DNA of 35,237 bases from Nocardioides sp. ChNu-153 (GCF_030466625.1 NZ_JADEVT010000023.1:1-35237); one strand, 5' to 3'. Positions 1 to 7,648 are shown, numbered from the stretch's first letter. The notes: generated by a model not told the origin, from the sequence alone. A program made the numbers and translations.

Positions 1-122
1 CAATCGTCATGCTGCTTGTTATTGTTCGCGTCCACTGTCTGGTGTCTGAGACAACACACCATCCCGCTGCCCCCACACTTGACCGGTGGGGACGAGATGC
101 GGGGATGTGTAAGTCAATAGAG
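1..122 (+). other. 23S-5S rRNA internal spacer
   Basis: Sequence directly upstream of the 5S gene. It has no ORF and resembles actinobacterial 23S-5S spacers, including a 'gcgtccactgt...gagacaaca' stretch. The 23S gene must end just before the window. Orientation follows from the 5S gene. This is inferred from position and general resemblance. Confidence 0.6.
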
Positions 123-239
123 TTACGGCGGTCATAGCGAGAGGGAAACACCCGGTCCCATTCCGAACCCGGAAGTTAAGCCTCTCAGCGCCGATGGTAC
201 TGCGACCGGGAGGTCGTGGGAGAGTAGGACGCCGCCGGA
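123..239 (+). rRNA. 5S ribosomal RNA
   Basis: About 117 nt matching the actinobacterial 5S pattern. The 5' end (acggcggtcatagcg) pairs with the 3' end (ggacgccgcc). Internal landmarks are 'cccggtcccattccgaac', 'ggaagttaagcc', 'cgccgatggtactg' and 'gtgggagagtagga'. It is the last gene of an rRNA operon and is followed by a strong terminator. The ends are accurate to one or two bases. Confidence 0.96.
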
Positions 240-248
240 CATTCTTTC

Positions 249-299
249 CTAGGGGCTGTCACGACGCACCGCGTCGTGACAGCCCCTAGTCTCTTTTCT
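249..299 (+). terminator. rRNA operon rho-independent terminator
   Basis: A perfect 19-bp stem (249-267 with 271-289) closed by a 3-nt loop (acc), followed by a T-rich tail (tctcttttct). This is the strongest intrinsic terminator in the window. It lies 10 bases past the 5S gene and insulates the TPR gene from rRNA transcription. Confidence 0.95.
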
Positions 300-343
300 G
301 GGGCGTCGCGAGCGCCCTGATCGCGACGTACGAGGAGACAGCC

Positions 344-1432
344 GTGGCAGACGACAGCAGCAAGGGACGTCGGTCCTCCGGTGGCCCCCGCCAGGGTGGC
401 GGCGGGAACGGCCGGCCCCAGCGCCCGGGCGGGCGACCGGGAGGCTCGTCCTCCGGTGGCTCCTCGGCCGGCGGCGGTGGCCGCAGCTACGGCGGTGGCG
501 GCGGCAAGGACGGCGCCGCGTCGGGTGGGCCGCGTCGTACCCCCGGAGGTGGCGGCTCCGGCCGTCCCGGTGCCGGCGGAGAGGGCCGCAGCGGCGGGGG
601 AGCGCGCAGCGGCGCGCCCCGCGGTGGCGACCGACGTGGCCCCGGTGCGGGTCGTTCGGGTGGGCCCGGTGGCCCGCGCGCAGACCGCCCCTACCGGTCC
701 GGCGAGCAGCGCGACCGCGTCGAGCGCTCGGTCGACCAGGCCGTGTACGACGGCCCCCCGCTCGAGGACGACATCACCGGCAAGGAGCTCGACCGCAACC
801 TGGCCGCGCAGCTGAAGGGCCTGCCCGAGAAGCTCGCGGCCCGCGTCGCGCGTCACCTCGTGGCGGCCAGCCGCCTCATCGACACCGACCCGGAGACGGC
901 GTACCAGCACACGCTGGCCGCGCGGGCGCGTGCTGCCCGCCTGGCGATGGTGCGCGAGGCCGTGGGCGAGGCGGCCTACGCAGCCGGGCACTACAAGGAG
1001 GCGCTCGCCGAGCTGCGGGCCGCCAAGCGGATGAACGGCGTGACGGCGTACCTGCCGATCATGGCCGACTGCCACCGCGCCCTGGGCCAGCCGGAGCAGG
1101 CGCTGAAGCTCGCCCACAGCCCGTCCGTCGCCGGCTTCCCGGTCGAGGCCAAGGCCGAGATGACGATCGTCGAGGCCGGCGCGCGCCTCGACCTGGGCCA
1201 GCACGACGCCGCGCTGCGCACGCTCGAGCAGGCGCCGCTCAACAACAAGACCCGCGCGGCCTGGGTGGTGCGGCTGCGGTACGTCTACGCCGAGGCCCTG
1301 CTCGCGGCCGGCCGGGACTCGGACGCCCTCGAGTGGTTCCACCGCACCCACGCCATCGACGGTGACGACGTCACCGACGCCGGCGAGCGGGCCGCCGCCC
1401 TGGAGAAGAAGCTGGACCGCTCCGGCGAGTGA
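344..1432 (+). CDS. TPR-repeat protein with Gly/Arg-rich disordered N-terminus
   Basis: 362 aa, starting at GTG with a GGAG ribosome site about 8 nt upstream. Residues 1-125 are low complexity, rich in Gly, Arg, Ser and Pro with many RGG/GGG steps, and are predicted to be disordered. Residues 140-360 are helical and carry TPR-like A/G/Y/L spacing (for example 'AAYAAGHYKEALAELRAAKR' and 'YVYAEALLAAGRDSDALEWF'). There is no signal peptide or membrane segment, so it is probably cytosolic. The basic RGG-like tail suggests nucleic acid or ribosome contact, which is inference. It stands alone between the rRNA terminator and its own hairpin. The exact role is unknown. Confidence 0.88.
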   Translation: MADDSSKGRRSSGGPRQGGGGNGRPQRPGGRPGGSSSGGSSAGGGGRSYGGGGGKDGAASGGPRRTPGGGGSGRPGAGGEGRSGGGARSGAPRGGDRRGPGAGRSGGPGGPRADRPYRSGEQRDRVERSVDQAVYDGPPLEDDITGKELDRNLAAQLKGLPEKLAARVARHLVAASRLIDTDPETAYQHTLAARARAARLAMVREAVGEAAYAAGHYKEALAELRAAKRMNGVTAYLPIMADCHRALGQPEQALKLAHSPSVAGFPVEAKAEMTIVEAGARLDLGQHDAALRTLEQAPLNNKTRAAWVVRLRYVYAEALLAAGRDSDALEWFHRTHAIDGDDVTDAGERAAALEKKLDRSGE

Positions 1433-1437
1433 CGCCC

Positions 1438-1466
1438 CGGTCGGTGCCCCCGCAGGGCACCGACCG
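1438..1466 (+). terminator. Hairpin after the TPR gene
   Basis: A perfect 12-bp GC-rich stem (1438-1449 with 1455-1466) with a 5-nt loop begins 6 nt after the TPR stop codon. It has no U-tract, as is usual for actinobacterial terminators. Confidence 0.75.
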
Positions 1467-1501
1467 CTCCGTCCCCGGCGTCCGAGCCCTACGCTGCTCT
1501 C

Positions 1502-1765
1502 GTGGCCATCCTCATCGACCCGCCGCAGGTGCAGTGGCGGGACCGTTGGTGGTCGCACCTGGTCTCCGACACGTCGTACGACGAGCTGCACGCCTTCGCC
1601 GCTGCCCTCGGGGTGCCGCCGCGGGCTTTCGACCGGGACCACTACGACGTCCCGGACTCGCTGTTCGACGCCGCGGTCGCGGCAGGTGCCGAGGTCGTGC
1701 GGCCGCGCGACCTGGTGCGCAGGCTGGCCCGAGCCGGACTGCGCCGACCCAAGCGCCCCCGGTGA
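1502..1765 (+). CDS. DUF4031 domain protein
   Basis: 87 aa, GTG start. It matches the small DUF4031 family: an N-terminal 'ILIDPPQVQWRDRWWSHLVSD' block (WSHLVSDTS), 'ELHAFAAALGVPPRAF', and 'DRDHYDVPDSLFDAAVAAGA'. Function is unknown, and the family is usually a stand-alone small protein. No ribosome site is visible. A TACGCT -10-like box (1490-1495) ends 6 nt before GTG, so the mRNA is probably leaderless. It is convergent with the HD-domain gene, with a 6-bp gap. Confidence 0.88.
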   Translation: MAILIDPPQVQWRDRWWSHLVSDTSYDELHAFAAALGVPPRAFDRDHYDVPDSLFDAAVAAGAEVVRPRDLVRRLARAGLRRPKRPR

Positions 1766-1771
1766 ACCTGC

Positions 1772-2347
1772 TCAGGCGCCGCCCAGGTCCCTGATCTCGG
1801 CGGCCAGGTTGCGGCGGGCCGACGCTTCCCAGTGCTCGCGGGCGTACGCCGTGCGGAACAGGTGGGGGCGCCCCGCCAGGTCCTCCAGCACCGCGAGACG
1901 GCCCCGTCGGAAGTCGGCGTCGGCGACGGCGGCGTACTCCCGGCGCACGCCGGCGACGTACGCGGCGTACCGGGCCGCCGGCGCGGCGAGGATCGCGAGG
2001 TCGGCGTCGCAGAGGGCGGCCCCACGCGCGTCCCCCGGGGCGGTCGTGTGGTCGGCCGTGACCCGCACGAGGCGGGCCACCTCGTGGTGGTCGACGTCCT
2101 CCCCCGCCAGCTCGGACTCCGCCAGCTGCGCCGAGCGCTCCTCCGCCCCGGGTCGCCCGTCGTACACCGCGTCGTGGAACCAGGCCGCGAGCGTCACCAC
2201 CCGGTCCTCGGCCCACCCCAGCTCCGCGAGCCGCTCGAGCACCTCGGTGAGGTGCCGCACGTCGTGGTAGCCGCGCCCGTCGGCGTACGCCGCCAGCAGG
2301 CGGTCACGCAGGTCGGCGCGGTGGGGCAACGGCCAGGGCGGGGTCAC
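1772..2347 (-). CDS. HD-domain metal-dependent phosphohydrolase-like protein
   Basis: 191 aa, GTG start. Residues that fit an HD-superfamily metal site are H28 and H32 (GYHDVRHLTEVL), the H58-D59 pair (AWFHDAVYD), and a later Asp in 'ALCDADLAIL'. Family members hydrolyse phosphate esters or nucleotides, but the substrate cannot be told here. No signal peptide, so cytosolic. It follows the alpha/beta hydrolase gene on the same strand with a 31-bp gap and is probably co-transcribed. Confidence 0.88.
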   Translation of the reverse strand: MTPPWPLPHRADLRDRLLAAYADGRGYHDVRHLTEVLERLAELGWAEDRVVTLAAWFHDAVYDGRPGAEERSAQLAESELAGEDVDHHEVARLVRVTADHTTAPGDARGAALCDADLAILAAPAARYAAYVAGVRREYAAVADADFRRGRLAVLEDLAGRPHLFRTAYAREHWEASARRNLAAEIRDLGGA

Positions 2348-2378
2348 CGCACCAGGGTGGCAGAGCGGTCGGGGACCC

Positions 2379-3182
2379 TCAGGCCGCGGCGCCCGTGCGG
2401 GCGCGGCCGACGGTGGCGTCGACCAGGGCGACGATCTCGTCGGGGCTGTCGCTCATCGGCACGTGCCCCGCGCCGACCAGCGGCACGTGGTGGGCCTGCG
2501 GCAGGCGGTGGCGCGCCCGCGCGGACTGGCGGTAGGGGAGGATGCGGTCCTTCGTCCCCCAGGCGACGGTCGTCGGCACCGTGACGTCCAGACGGAACTC
2601 GTAGTCGAGCCCCTCCTTCGCCACCGCCTCGAAGCCCTCGCAGTGCTTGAGGGCCAGCGCGTCGCCGTACGTGCGGTCGCGGTCGTGCCGCTCGGGGTGG
2701 GCGTAGAGCGCCAGGCCGATGAGCCGGCGTCCGAGCGCCGGTCGGGCGGCGGCGGCCAGCCAGCGGTCGGGCAGCTGGGCCACGAGCCGGAGCACGGAGA
2801 GGATACCGAGCGCCTGGTACCGGTCGAAGCGACCGAAGAAGCCGGCCGGGCTCAGCGCGGTGACCGACCGGGCCAGACCGCGGGCGCCGAGCTCGAGGGC
2901 GATCGCCCCGCCGAGGGAGTTGCCCACCACGTGGGGGCGCTCGATGCCCCAGGCGGCGAACTGCTCGCCGAGGTGCTCGCAGGCCACGTCCATCGTGTAC
3001 GGCACGCCGGCCGGGAACGCGGGTGACTCACCGAAGCCGGCGAGGTCCACGGCGATCACGTCGTACCGCTCGGCGAGCCGGTCGAAGACCGGACCCCAGG
3101 CCTGGCGGCGGTGACCGATGCCGTGGATGAGCACGACCGGCTCACCGGAGCCCTGGCGGGTGTGGACCAGCGGGGAGAACAC
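2379..3182 (-). CDS. Alpha/beta-fold hydrolase
   Basis: 267 aa, GTG start with an AGGAGGT ribosome site 8 nt upstream. The catalytic triad is visible: nucleophile S89 in GNSLGG, D212 in WGTKDRILP, and H240 in GAGHVPMSD. The oxyanion-hole motif is HGIG (20-23). Length and motif order fit esterase/epoxide-hydrolase/MhpC-like hydrolases. The substrate is unknown. It is probably first gene of a two-gene unit with the HD protein, under a promoter that contains a palindrome at 3206-3226. Confidence 0.9.
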   Translation of the reverse strand: MFSPLVHTRQGSGEPVVLIHGIGHRRQAWGPVFDRLAERYDVIAVDLAGFGESPAFPAGVPYTMDVACEHLGEQFAAWGIERPHVVGNSLGGAIALELGARGLARSVTALSPAGFFGRFDRYQALGILSVLRLVAQLPDRWLAAAARPALGRRLIGLALYAHPERHDRDRTYGDALALKHCEGFEAVAKEGLDYEFRLDVTVPTTVAWGTKDRILPYRQSARARHRLPQAHHVPLVGAGHVPMSDSPDEIVALVDATVGRARTGAAA

Positions 3183-3205
3183 CTGACGTACCTCCTGGAG
3201 CCGAA

Positions 3206-3226
3206 TGTGACACCGGGAGTGTTACA
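3206..3226 (-). promoter_or_regulatory. Candidate operator palindrome upstream of hydrolase
   Basis: TGTGACAC-n5-GTGTTACA is an 8-bp inverted repeat with one mismatch, about 24 bp upstream of the hydrolase GTG. Size and symmetry resemble TetR/GntR-type operators. The regulator is unknown, and no regulator gene is adjacent. Confidence 0.4.
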
Positions 3227-3272
3227 CCAAAACTGGCAGAAAGCACGCGCCGCCTGGACCCGCGCGACAGGT

Positions 3273-3983
3273 TCAGCCGACCGGGACGGTGAACGCCACC
3301 TCGAGCCGCTCGGTGACCACGACGTCGTCGAGCCGCACGTCGCCGTCACCGCCGTCGCCCCCGTCGCGCCCCGCGCCGCAGGCACCGTCGCCGGCCATCG
3401 CCTCGGCGAGGGTCTCGTCGAGCCCGAGGGTCACGACGGCGTCCACCATCCACCCCGGCGTGTCGACACCGGCGACGGAGACACCCGACGGGGTCAGCTC
3501 CAGCGCGCCGTCCTCGAGGGACGGCACCACGCTGGCGGAGAGCGGGATGGAGCCGAGCACGGCGTCGTAGGCCAGCTCGAGGGTGACCTCGCCGCCGCCG
3601 AGGTCGACCGTGGGGTCGGCACCGGCGAACGCCGAGCCCTCGAGCTGCTCCTCGACGAAGCGCTGGAGGCCGGCCTCGTCGAGGCGGGCGGTGCCCTCGA
3701 CCCGACCGCCGAGGAGCTGCACGGCCACGGGGACGGCGCTCAGGTCGACGTCGATCCCCGCGGGCAGGCACTCGTCCTCGGCGGGCAGCGACTCGGCGAG
3801 CTGGCGGGGCCCCAGCTCGGAGACCACGAGGGCGGCGACCCCGAGGACGAGCAGCGCCGCAGCGAGGGGTAGGCGTCGGCGGCCGCTGCGGGGACGGTGG
3901 GCGAGGAGCACGAGTCCGAGGACGAGCGCGACCAGGCCGACGAGGGCGAGGCCGACCACGAGGGCCGCGACGAGGACGGGCAT
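3273..3983 (-). CDS. DUF2993/LmeA-like phospholipid-binding membrane protein
   Basis: 236 aa, ATG start. Two hydrophobic segments lie at the N-terminus (about 5-27 and 40-56), separated by a basic RPRSGRRR loop. The rest is predicted extracytoplasmic. Residues 75-170 follow the DUF2993 pattern: 'GIDVDLSAVPVAVQLLGGRV', 'GTARLDEAGLQRFVEEQLEGSA', 'VTLELAYDAVLGSIPLSASV'. The LmeA member of this family binds phospholipids at the mycobacterial envelope. A Gly/Asp-rich stretch near residue 210 is odd. It is transcribed divergently from rlmC. Confidence 0.75.
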   Translation of the reverse strand: MPVLVAALVVGLALVGLVALVLGLVLLAHRPRSGRRRLPLAAALLVLGVAALVVSELGPRQLAESLPAEDECLPAGIDVDLSAVPVAVQLLGGRVEGTARLDEAGLQRFVEEQLEGSAFAGADPTVDLGGGEVTLELAYDAVLGSIPLSASVVPSLEDGALELTPSGVSVAGVDTPGWMVDAVVTLGLDETLAEAMAGDGACGAGRDGGDGGDGDVRLDDVVVTERLEVAFTVPVG

Positions 3984-4059
3984 GGCGGCAGCATGGCACC
4001 CGGCGGCCCCCGTGATGCGCGATCGCGCCCGCGACCCGCGCTCTTGCTACCGTCGCCGG

Positions 4060-5241
4060 GTGGTCGGGACGGACGGCGGGGACGCAGCGGCGGGCGTCCG
4101 GACGGACCTGCTGTCACGCGGCACGCCCTGCGGCCACTTCGACACCGGCCGCTGCCGCTCGTGCGGGTGGCTGAGCCGTTCGTACGACGCGCAGGTGCGC
4201 GCGCTGGAGGACGAGGTCCGGGCCCTCGTGGGCGAGCGTGCGGACCTGGTCTGGGAGCCGACCGTCCGCAGCCGCACCGCGCACTTCCGCAACAAGGCCA
4301 AGATGGTCGTCGGGGGCAGCGTCGACGCGCCCACGCTCGGCATCCTGGACCCCCGGGGCCACGGGGTGGACCTGCGCGACTGCCCCCTCCACGAGACCCC
4401 GATCGTCGCCGCGCTGCCCGCGCTCGCCGACGCGGTGGCACGGGCGCGCGTCGCGCCGTACGACGTGAGCACCCGCCGCGGGGAGCTCAAGCACCTCCTC
4501 GTCACGAGCTCGCCCGACGGCGAGCTCATGGTGCGGTTCGTGCTGCGCTCGGAGGAGGCGGTGAGCCGGCTGCGCAAGCACCTGCCGGCGCTGCTCGCCG
4601 ACGTCCCCGGGGCGCGGGTGGTGTCGGTCAACCTGCAGCCCGAGCACAAGGCGGTGCTCGAGGGCGAGCGGGAGCTCGTGCTGACCGACGAGGCGTCCTT
4701 GCGCATGCGGGTCAACGACGTCGACCTCCACCTGCTGCCGCAGAGCTTCTTCCAGACCAACACCGAGGTCGCCGCGGCGCTCTACCGCCAGGGACGGTCG
4801 TGGGTCGACGAGGCGGCGCCGAGCAGCGTCGCCGACCTCTACTGCGGCGTCGGCGGGTTCGCGCTGCACGTCGCGGGCCGCGGCCGCGACGTGGTGGGCG
4901 TCGAGGTGAGCGCCGCGGCCGTCGAGAGCGCCACCCGCAGCGCCCGCGAGCTCGGCCTGGACGCCCGTTTCCTGGCCGGCGACGCCACCAGCGCGCTCGA
5001 GGACGGGGCGGCGCCGGACCTCGTCGTGGTGAACCCGCCGCGGCGGGGGATCGGCGAGCGGCTCGCTGCCTGGCTCGAGGCCTCGTCGGTGCGTCACGTC
5101 GTCTACTCCAGCTGCAACGCGCGCACGCTCGCCCGCGACCTCGAGGCCATGCCGTCCCTGCGGCCCGTGCGCGCCCGGCTGCTCGACATGTTCCCGCACA
5201 CCGCGCACCACGAGGTCGTCACGCTGCTCGAGCGGCGCTGA
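4060..5241 (+). CDS. 23S rRNA (uracil-C5)-methyltransferase RlmC
   Basis: 393 aa, SAM-dependent m5U methyltransferase of 23S rRNA (U747 in E. coli). Four Fe-S cysteines are visible: C24, C32, C35 (CGHFDTGRCRSCGW) and C108 (RDCPLHE). Other landmarks are FRNKAKMVV, SFFQTN, the SAM loop DLYCGVGGF, NPPRRGIG, and catalytic C352 in YSSCNAR. The C-terminal DMFPHTAHHEV is also RlmC-like. The reading frame is open far upstream, but GTG at 4060 is chosen because it sits 6 nt after a TACCGT -10 box (4048-4053, leaderless) and gives the family length. Confidence 0.94.
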   Translation: MVGTDGGDAAAGVRTDLLSRGTPCGHFDTGRCRSCGWLSRSYDAQVRALEDEVRALVGERADLVWEPTVRSRTAHFRNKAKMVVGGSVDAPTLGILDPRGHGVDLRDCPLHETPIVAALPALADAVARARVAPYDVSTRRGELKHLLVTSSPDGELMVRFVLRSEEAVSRLRKHLPALLADVPGARVVSVNLQPEHKAVLEGERELVLTDEASLRMRVNDVDLHLLPQSFFQTNTEVAAALYRQGRSWVDEAAPSSVADLYCGVGGFALHVAGRGRDVVGVEVSAAAVESATRSARELGLDARFLAGDATSALEDGAAPDLVVVNPPRRGIGERLAAWLEASSVRHVVYSSCNARTLARDLEAMPSLRPVRARLLDMFPHTAHHEVVTLLERR

Positions 5242-5255
5242 GGTCGCAGGCCCGG

Positions 5256-5301
5256 CCGGGGGCGGGGTCGGCCTGGGGCGGGGTCGGCCGGGGGTGGGCT
5301 C
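5256..5301 (+). repeat. 16-bp G-rich tandem repeat, possible G-quadruplex
   Basis: Two and nearly three copies of a 16-bp unit (ccgggggcggggtcgg; 5256-5271, 5272-5287, 5288-5301) between the convergent genes rlmC and 5300-5818. At least four runs of four or more Gs with short loops on the plus strand meet a simple G-quadruplex pattern. Confidence 0.6.
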
Positions 5302-5818
5302 ACCCGGGCGCCACGTCGTCGAGCGGCACGGGGCGCACCCGTGAGTCCGTGGCGAGGTGCACGACCTCGTGGCTCGTGCCCGCCCGGGCGCAGGCGTCGA
5401 GCAGGCCGCGGGCGTGCGCGCGGTCCTGGTCCGTCACGACGTCGGGGCCCGGGCGCGCCACCAGGAAGGCGAACCGGTGGGAGCCGCCGAGGACGGTCGC
5501 GTCGAGGTGGCGCAGGAGCACGGCGACCGACTCGACGTCGTCGGGGTCCATGCGCGCGGGCAGGTCGCTGACCTCCACGAGCTGCTCCAGGAGGACGTCG
5601 GTCTCGGCGTCGACGAACCCGATCCACAGCGCCGCCGCCGAGAAGCCCGACGGGCTCATCAGGCGGGTCCAGGCGCGCTCGAGGTCGCCCTGGGTGCGCA
5701 CCACGAGAGGCGGAGCACCGGGGGGTGGGAACCGGCCGTCGGGCCGGGGGTCGGCCCGTGAGCCGGGGGGTGGCGAGCTCGGGGGTCGGTGAGGCCGGGA
5801 GTGCTGGTCGTCCGTCAT
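5300..5818 (-). CDS. Hypothetical protein, Pro-rich N-terminus
   Basis: 172 aa from ATG at 5818 (MTDDQHSRPH). Residues 1-45 are Pro/Arg-rich and probably disordered. A conserved-looking globular part follows, with 'FSAAALWIGFVDAETDVLLEQL', 'LPARMDPDDVESVAVLLRHL', 'HRFAFLVARPGPDVVTDQDRAHARGLLDAC' and 'VVHLATDSRVRPVPLDDVAP'. I recall similar small unnamed proteins in actinobacteria but no assigned function. No membrane segment or signal peptide. The frame stays open to 5932, but the upstream part is Arg/Pro/Trp-rich and unlikely to be coding. Confidence 0.7.
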   Translation of the reverse strand: MTDDQHSRPHRPPSSPPPGSRADPRPDGRFPPPGAPPLVVRTQGDLERAWTRLMSPSGFSAAALWIGFVDAETDVLLEQLVEVSDLPARMDPDDVESVAVLLRHLDATVLGGSHRFAFLVARPGPDVVTDQDRAHARGLLDACARAGTSHEVVHLATDSRVRPVPLDDVAPG

Positions 5819-5965
5819 GGCACCCAGCGTCGGCGGGCGCGACCACCGGCGCGACCGCTCCTCCACAGGGCCGGGAAACGTCCACAGCCCGGCGTCGCGG
5901 GGTCGTCGTCCCCAGGCCGGTCGGCGCGCCACCGGCCCGGGCCGCGCCGGGTCAGCATGGGTGGC

Positions 5966-5988
5966 CCGCGGCGCACCGTGCGCCGCGG
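5966..5988 (+). promoter_or_regulatory. Hairpin in the EVE gene leader
   Basis: A perfect 10-bp stem (5966-5975 with 5979-5988) and 3-nt loop, ending about 4 nt before the GGAGGAG ribosome-site region of the EVE gene. It lies in the divergent 187-bp gap 5819-6005, which otherwise shows only promoter-length DNA. Its position suits a 5'-UTR structure. Function is unproven. Confidence 0.45.
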
Positions 5989-6005
5989 AGTCGGAGGAGA
6001 CGCTG

Positions 6006-6785
6006 ATGTCGGCAGACGTCGCCGGGGCCGAGCGCCCCGCCCGTCACTGGTTGTTCGTGCTGAGCCGGGAGGACGCGCTGCGCGCCCGCACGGAGGGGCG
6101 GCTGCGCCTGTCCGCCACCGGGGAGGGACGCCTGCGGCGCACCGCCGCGGGGGACGGCGTGGTCGTCTACTCCCCCCGTGAGCGCAACAAGGCCGGCCCG
6201 CCGGTACGGCGCTTCACGGCGGCGGGGTTCGTCCGGGGGGAGGCGCCGTACCAGGTCGAGGGGGACGTGCACGGCTCGTGGTTCGTCGACGTCGAGCTGG
6301 ACGCCGGCGGGGAGCCGGAGGTGCAGGGGCTGCTCGGCCGGCTGTCGTTCGTCCGCGACGCCCCGGGGTGGGGCGTGGTCTTCCGTCCGGGCTTCCTCGA
6401 GGTCGGCGCCGCGGACCACCAGGTGGTGAGGGACGCGATCCGGCAGTCCGGCTCGACGGGCGCGCTACGGTCGGGACCACCTGCGACAGCGACGAAGGAG
6501 GACGCCGTGGCGACCGAGAAGAAGCGTGACCCCGGGCCCAGCGTGAAGAACAAGAAGCTGTACGAGGACCTGCGCGACGACGGCGCGTCCAAGGAGAAGG
6601 CGGCACGCATCGCGAACGCAACGGCGCGCGACGGGGCCAGCACGGTGGGCAAGCGGGGCGGCTCGTCCCCGTCGTACGACGAGTGGACGGTCGACGACCT
6701 GCGCGGACGGGCGAAGGAGCTCGGCCTGTCGGGCTACTCGGGCAAGCGCAAGGCCGAGCTCATCGAGATGCTGCGCGACCACTGA
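6006..6785 (+). CDS. EVE-domain protein read through in frame into a DUF7218/Rho-N-like domain
   Basis: 259 aa from ATG at 6006, with a GGAGGAG ribosome site. Residues about 13-155 are an EVE domain (HWLFVLSREDALRAR, DGVVVYSPRER, 'VRRFTAAGFVRGEAPYQVEG', 'GSWFVDVEL', FRPGFLEV). EVE proteins are PUA-like folds that bind modified bases in DNA or RNA. After a short linker the frame continues without a stop into 92 residues matching small DUF7218 proteins, with a Rho-N/SAP-like helix-turn at the end (DDLRGRAKELGLSGYSGKRK). These are usually two separate genes. Here they could be a true fusion or two overlapping products, because a strong internal start exists at 6507. Confidence 0.75.
   Translation: MSADVAGAERPARHWLFVLSREDALRARTEGRLRLSATGEGRLRRTAAGDGVVVYSPRERNKAGPPVRRFTAAGFVRGEAPYQVEGDVHGSWFVDVELDAGGEPEVQGLLGRLSFVRDAPGWGVVFRPGFLEVGAADHQVVRDAIRQSGSTGALRSGPPATATKEDAVATEKKRDPGPSVKNKKLYEDLRDDGASKEKAARIANATARDGASTVGKRGGSSPSYDEWTVDDLRGRAKELGLSGYSGKRKAELIEMLRDH
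6507..6785 (+). CDS. DUF7218/Rho-N-terminal-like small protein (internal in-frame start)
   Basis: 92 aa from GTG at 6507, preceded by an AAGGAGG ribosome site (6495-6501), the best Shine-Dalgarno in this part of the window. It starts MATEKKRDPGPSVKNKKLYE. The middle is a Lys/Ala-rich helical block (SKEKAARIANATARDG), then 'GGSSPSYDEWTVDDL', and it ends with a SAP/Rho-N-like motif that normally binds nucleic acid. The start shares the frame of the EVE gene, so this protein may be made alone as well as fused. The length equals that of stand-alone family members. Confidence 0.75.
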   Translation: MATEKKRDPGPSVKNKKLYEDLRDDGASKEKAARIANATARDGASTVGKRGGSSPSYDEWTVDDLRGRAKELGLSGYSGKRKAELIEMLRDH

Positions 6786-6801
6786 CCCGGCCACGGCCGG
6801 G
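6786..6801. terminator. Short palindromic hairpin between convergent genes
   Basis: CCCGGCC-AC-GGCCGGG, a 7-bp GC stem directly after the stop codon at 6785 and 12 bp before the end of the sigma-factor gene. It could serve both strands. No U-tract. Confidence 0.5.
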
Positions 6802-6813
6802 GCAGGGTCGGCG

Positions 6814-7641
6814 TCAGACCGCCAGCACGGCGGGCGGGCGACCGGAGCTCGCCGCGTGGCGCGCCATCACGGCGCTGACGTAGGAGTCGCGTCGACGGGC
6901 GGCGCAGCCCCCGGGTCGCGCGGCCGGCTGCACGAGCTCGGGCGTGAGGGCGTGGTGCAAGGCGTCACGCAGGAGCACGAGGGCCTCGGCGCGGATCTGG
7001 GAGATGCGGGACTCGCTGACGCCCAGCTCGGCCGCGATCTCGGCCATCGGGCGCTCGGCGAAGAAGTAGCCCTCCACCACGACGCGCTGGCGCTCGGGGA
7101 GCTCGGCGACGGCCGCCACGAGGTACTGCAGCTGCTCCCGGTCCTCCACGAGCTCCTCGGGCGTCGCGGCGGTGCTGACCAGCGTGTCCTCGAGCGCGGT
7201 TCCCGTGGTGCTGTGCAGCGAGAGCACCTGGGCCCGGGCGATGTCGTCGTCGTTGGACTCGACCTCGGCGACGGAGAGACCCGCTTCGGTCGCCACCTCC
7301 TCGGCGCGCGCCGGGCGGCCCAGGGTGGCGGCCAGCTGCGCGCGGGTCTCGTCGAGGTCCCGGGCGCGCCGGCGCACCGAGCGCGAGGCCCAGTCGACGC
7401 TGCGCAGCTCGTCGAGGATCGCGCCGCGGATGCGCCGGGCGGCGTACCGGGTGAACGGCACCCCGCGGTCCTCCTCGAAACCCTGCGCGGCCTGCACGAG
7501 CGCGGTCAGGCCGGCGGAGGTGAGGTCGTCGCGGCTGACGTGGGCCGGGACGCGCGCCATCGTCTCGCGGACGATGTGGCCGACCAGGGCGACGTGCGAC
7601 GTGACCAGCGCTTCCTGGTCGTGGGCTGCGTTCGGGCTCAT
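6814..7641 (-). CDS. FliA/WhiG-type RNA polymerase sigma factor
   Basis: 275 aa, ATG start. Region 2 spans about 15-85 ('DDLTSAGLTALVQAAQGFEE', FTRYAARRIRGAILDELR), with the -10 recognition helix continuing DWASRSVRRRARDL. Region 3 is about 95-150. Region 4 is about 172-235 ('LPERQRVVVEGYFFAERPMA', EIAAELGVSESRISQIRAEA). This pattern (region 3 present, no region 1.1) matches the group 3 FliA/WhiG class rather than ECF sigma factors. A C-terminal tail of about 40 residues is poorly conserved. It diverges from a FlgN-like gene, which fits flagellar control. No anti-sigma gene is seen nearby. Confidence 0.88.
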   Translation of the reverse strand: MSPNAAHDQEALVTSHVALVGHIVRETMARVPAHVSRDDLTSAGLTALVQAAQGFEEDRGVPFTRYAARRIRGAILDELRSVDWASRSVRRRARDLDETRAQLAATLGRPARAEEVATEAGLSVAEVESNDDDIARAQVLSLHSTTGTALEDTLVSTAATPEELVEDREQLQYLVAAVAELPERQRVVVEGYFFAERPMAEIAAELGVSESRISQIRAEALVLLRDALHHALTPELVQPAARPGGCAARRRDSYVSAVMARHAASSGRPPAVLAV

Positions 7642-7648
7642 GAGTCAA

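Noticed and set aside
185..1642. Long minus-strand open frame opposite the TPR gene
   Set aside because: Shadow of a GC-rich coding strand: it covers part of the 5S rRNA and terminator, and its protein is low-complexity Arg/Gly/Ala without motifs.
3583..4059. N-terminal extension of RlmC
   Set aside because: It lies opposite the DUF2993 gene and its residues are Arg/Ser/Thr-rich noise; RlmC homology starts at the Fe-S cysteines.
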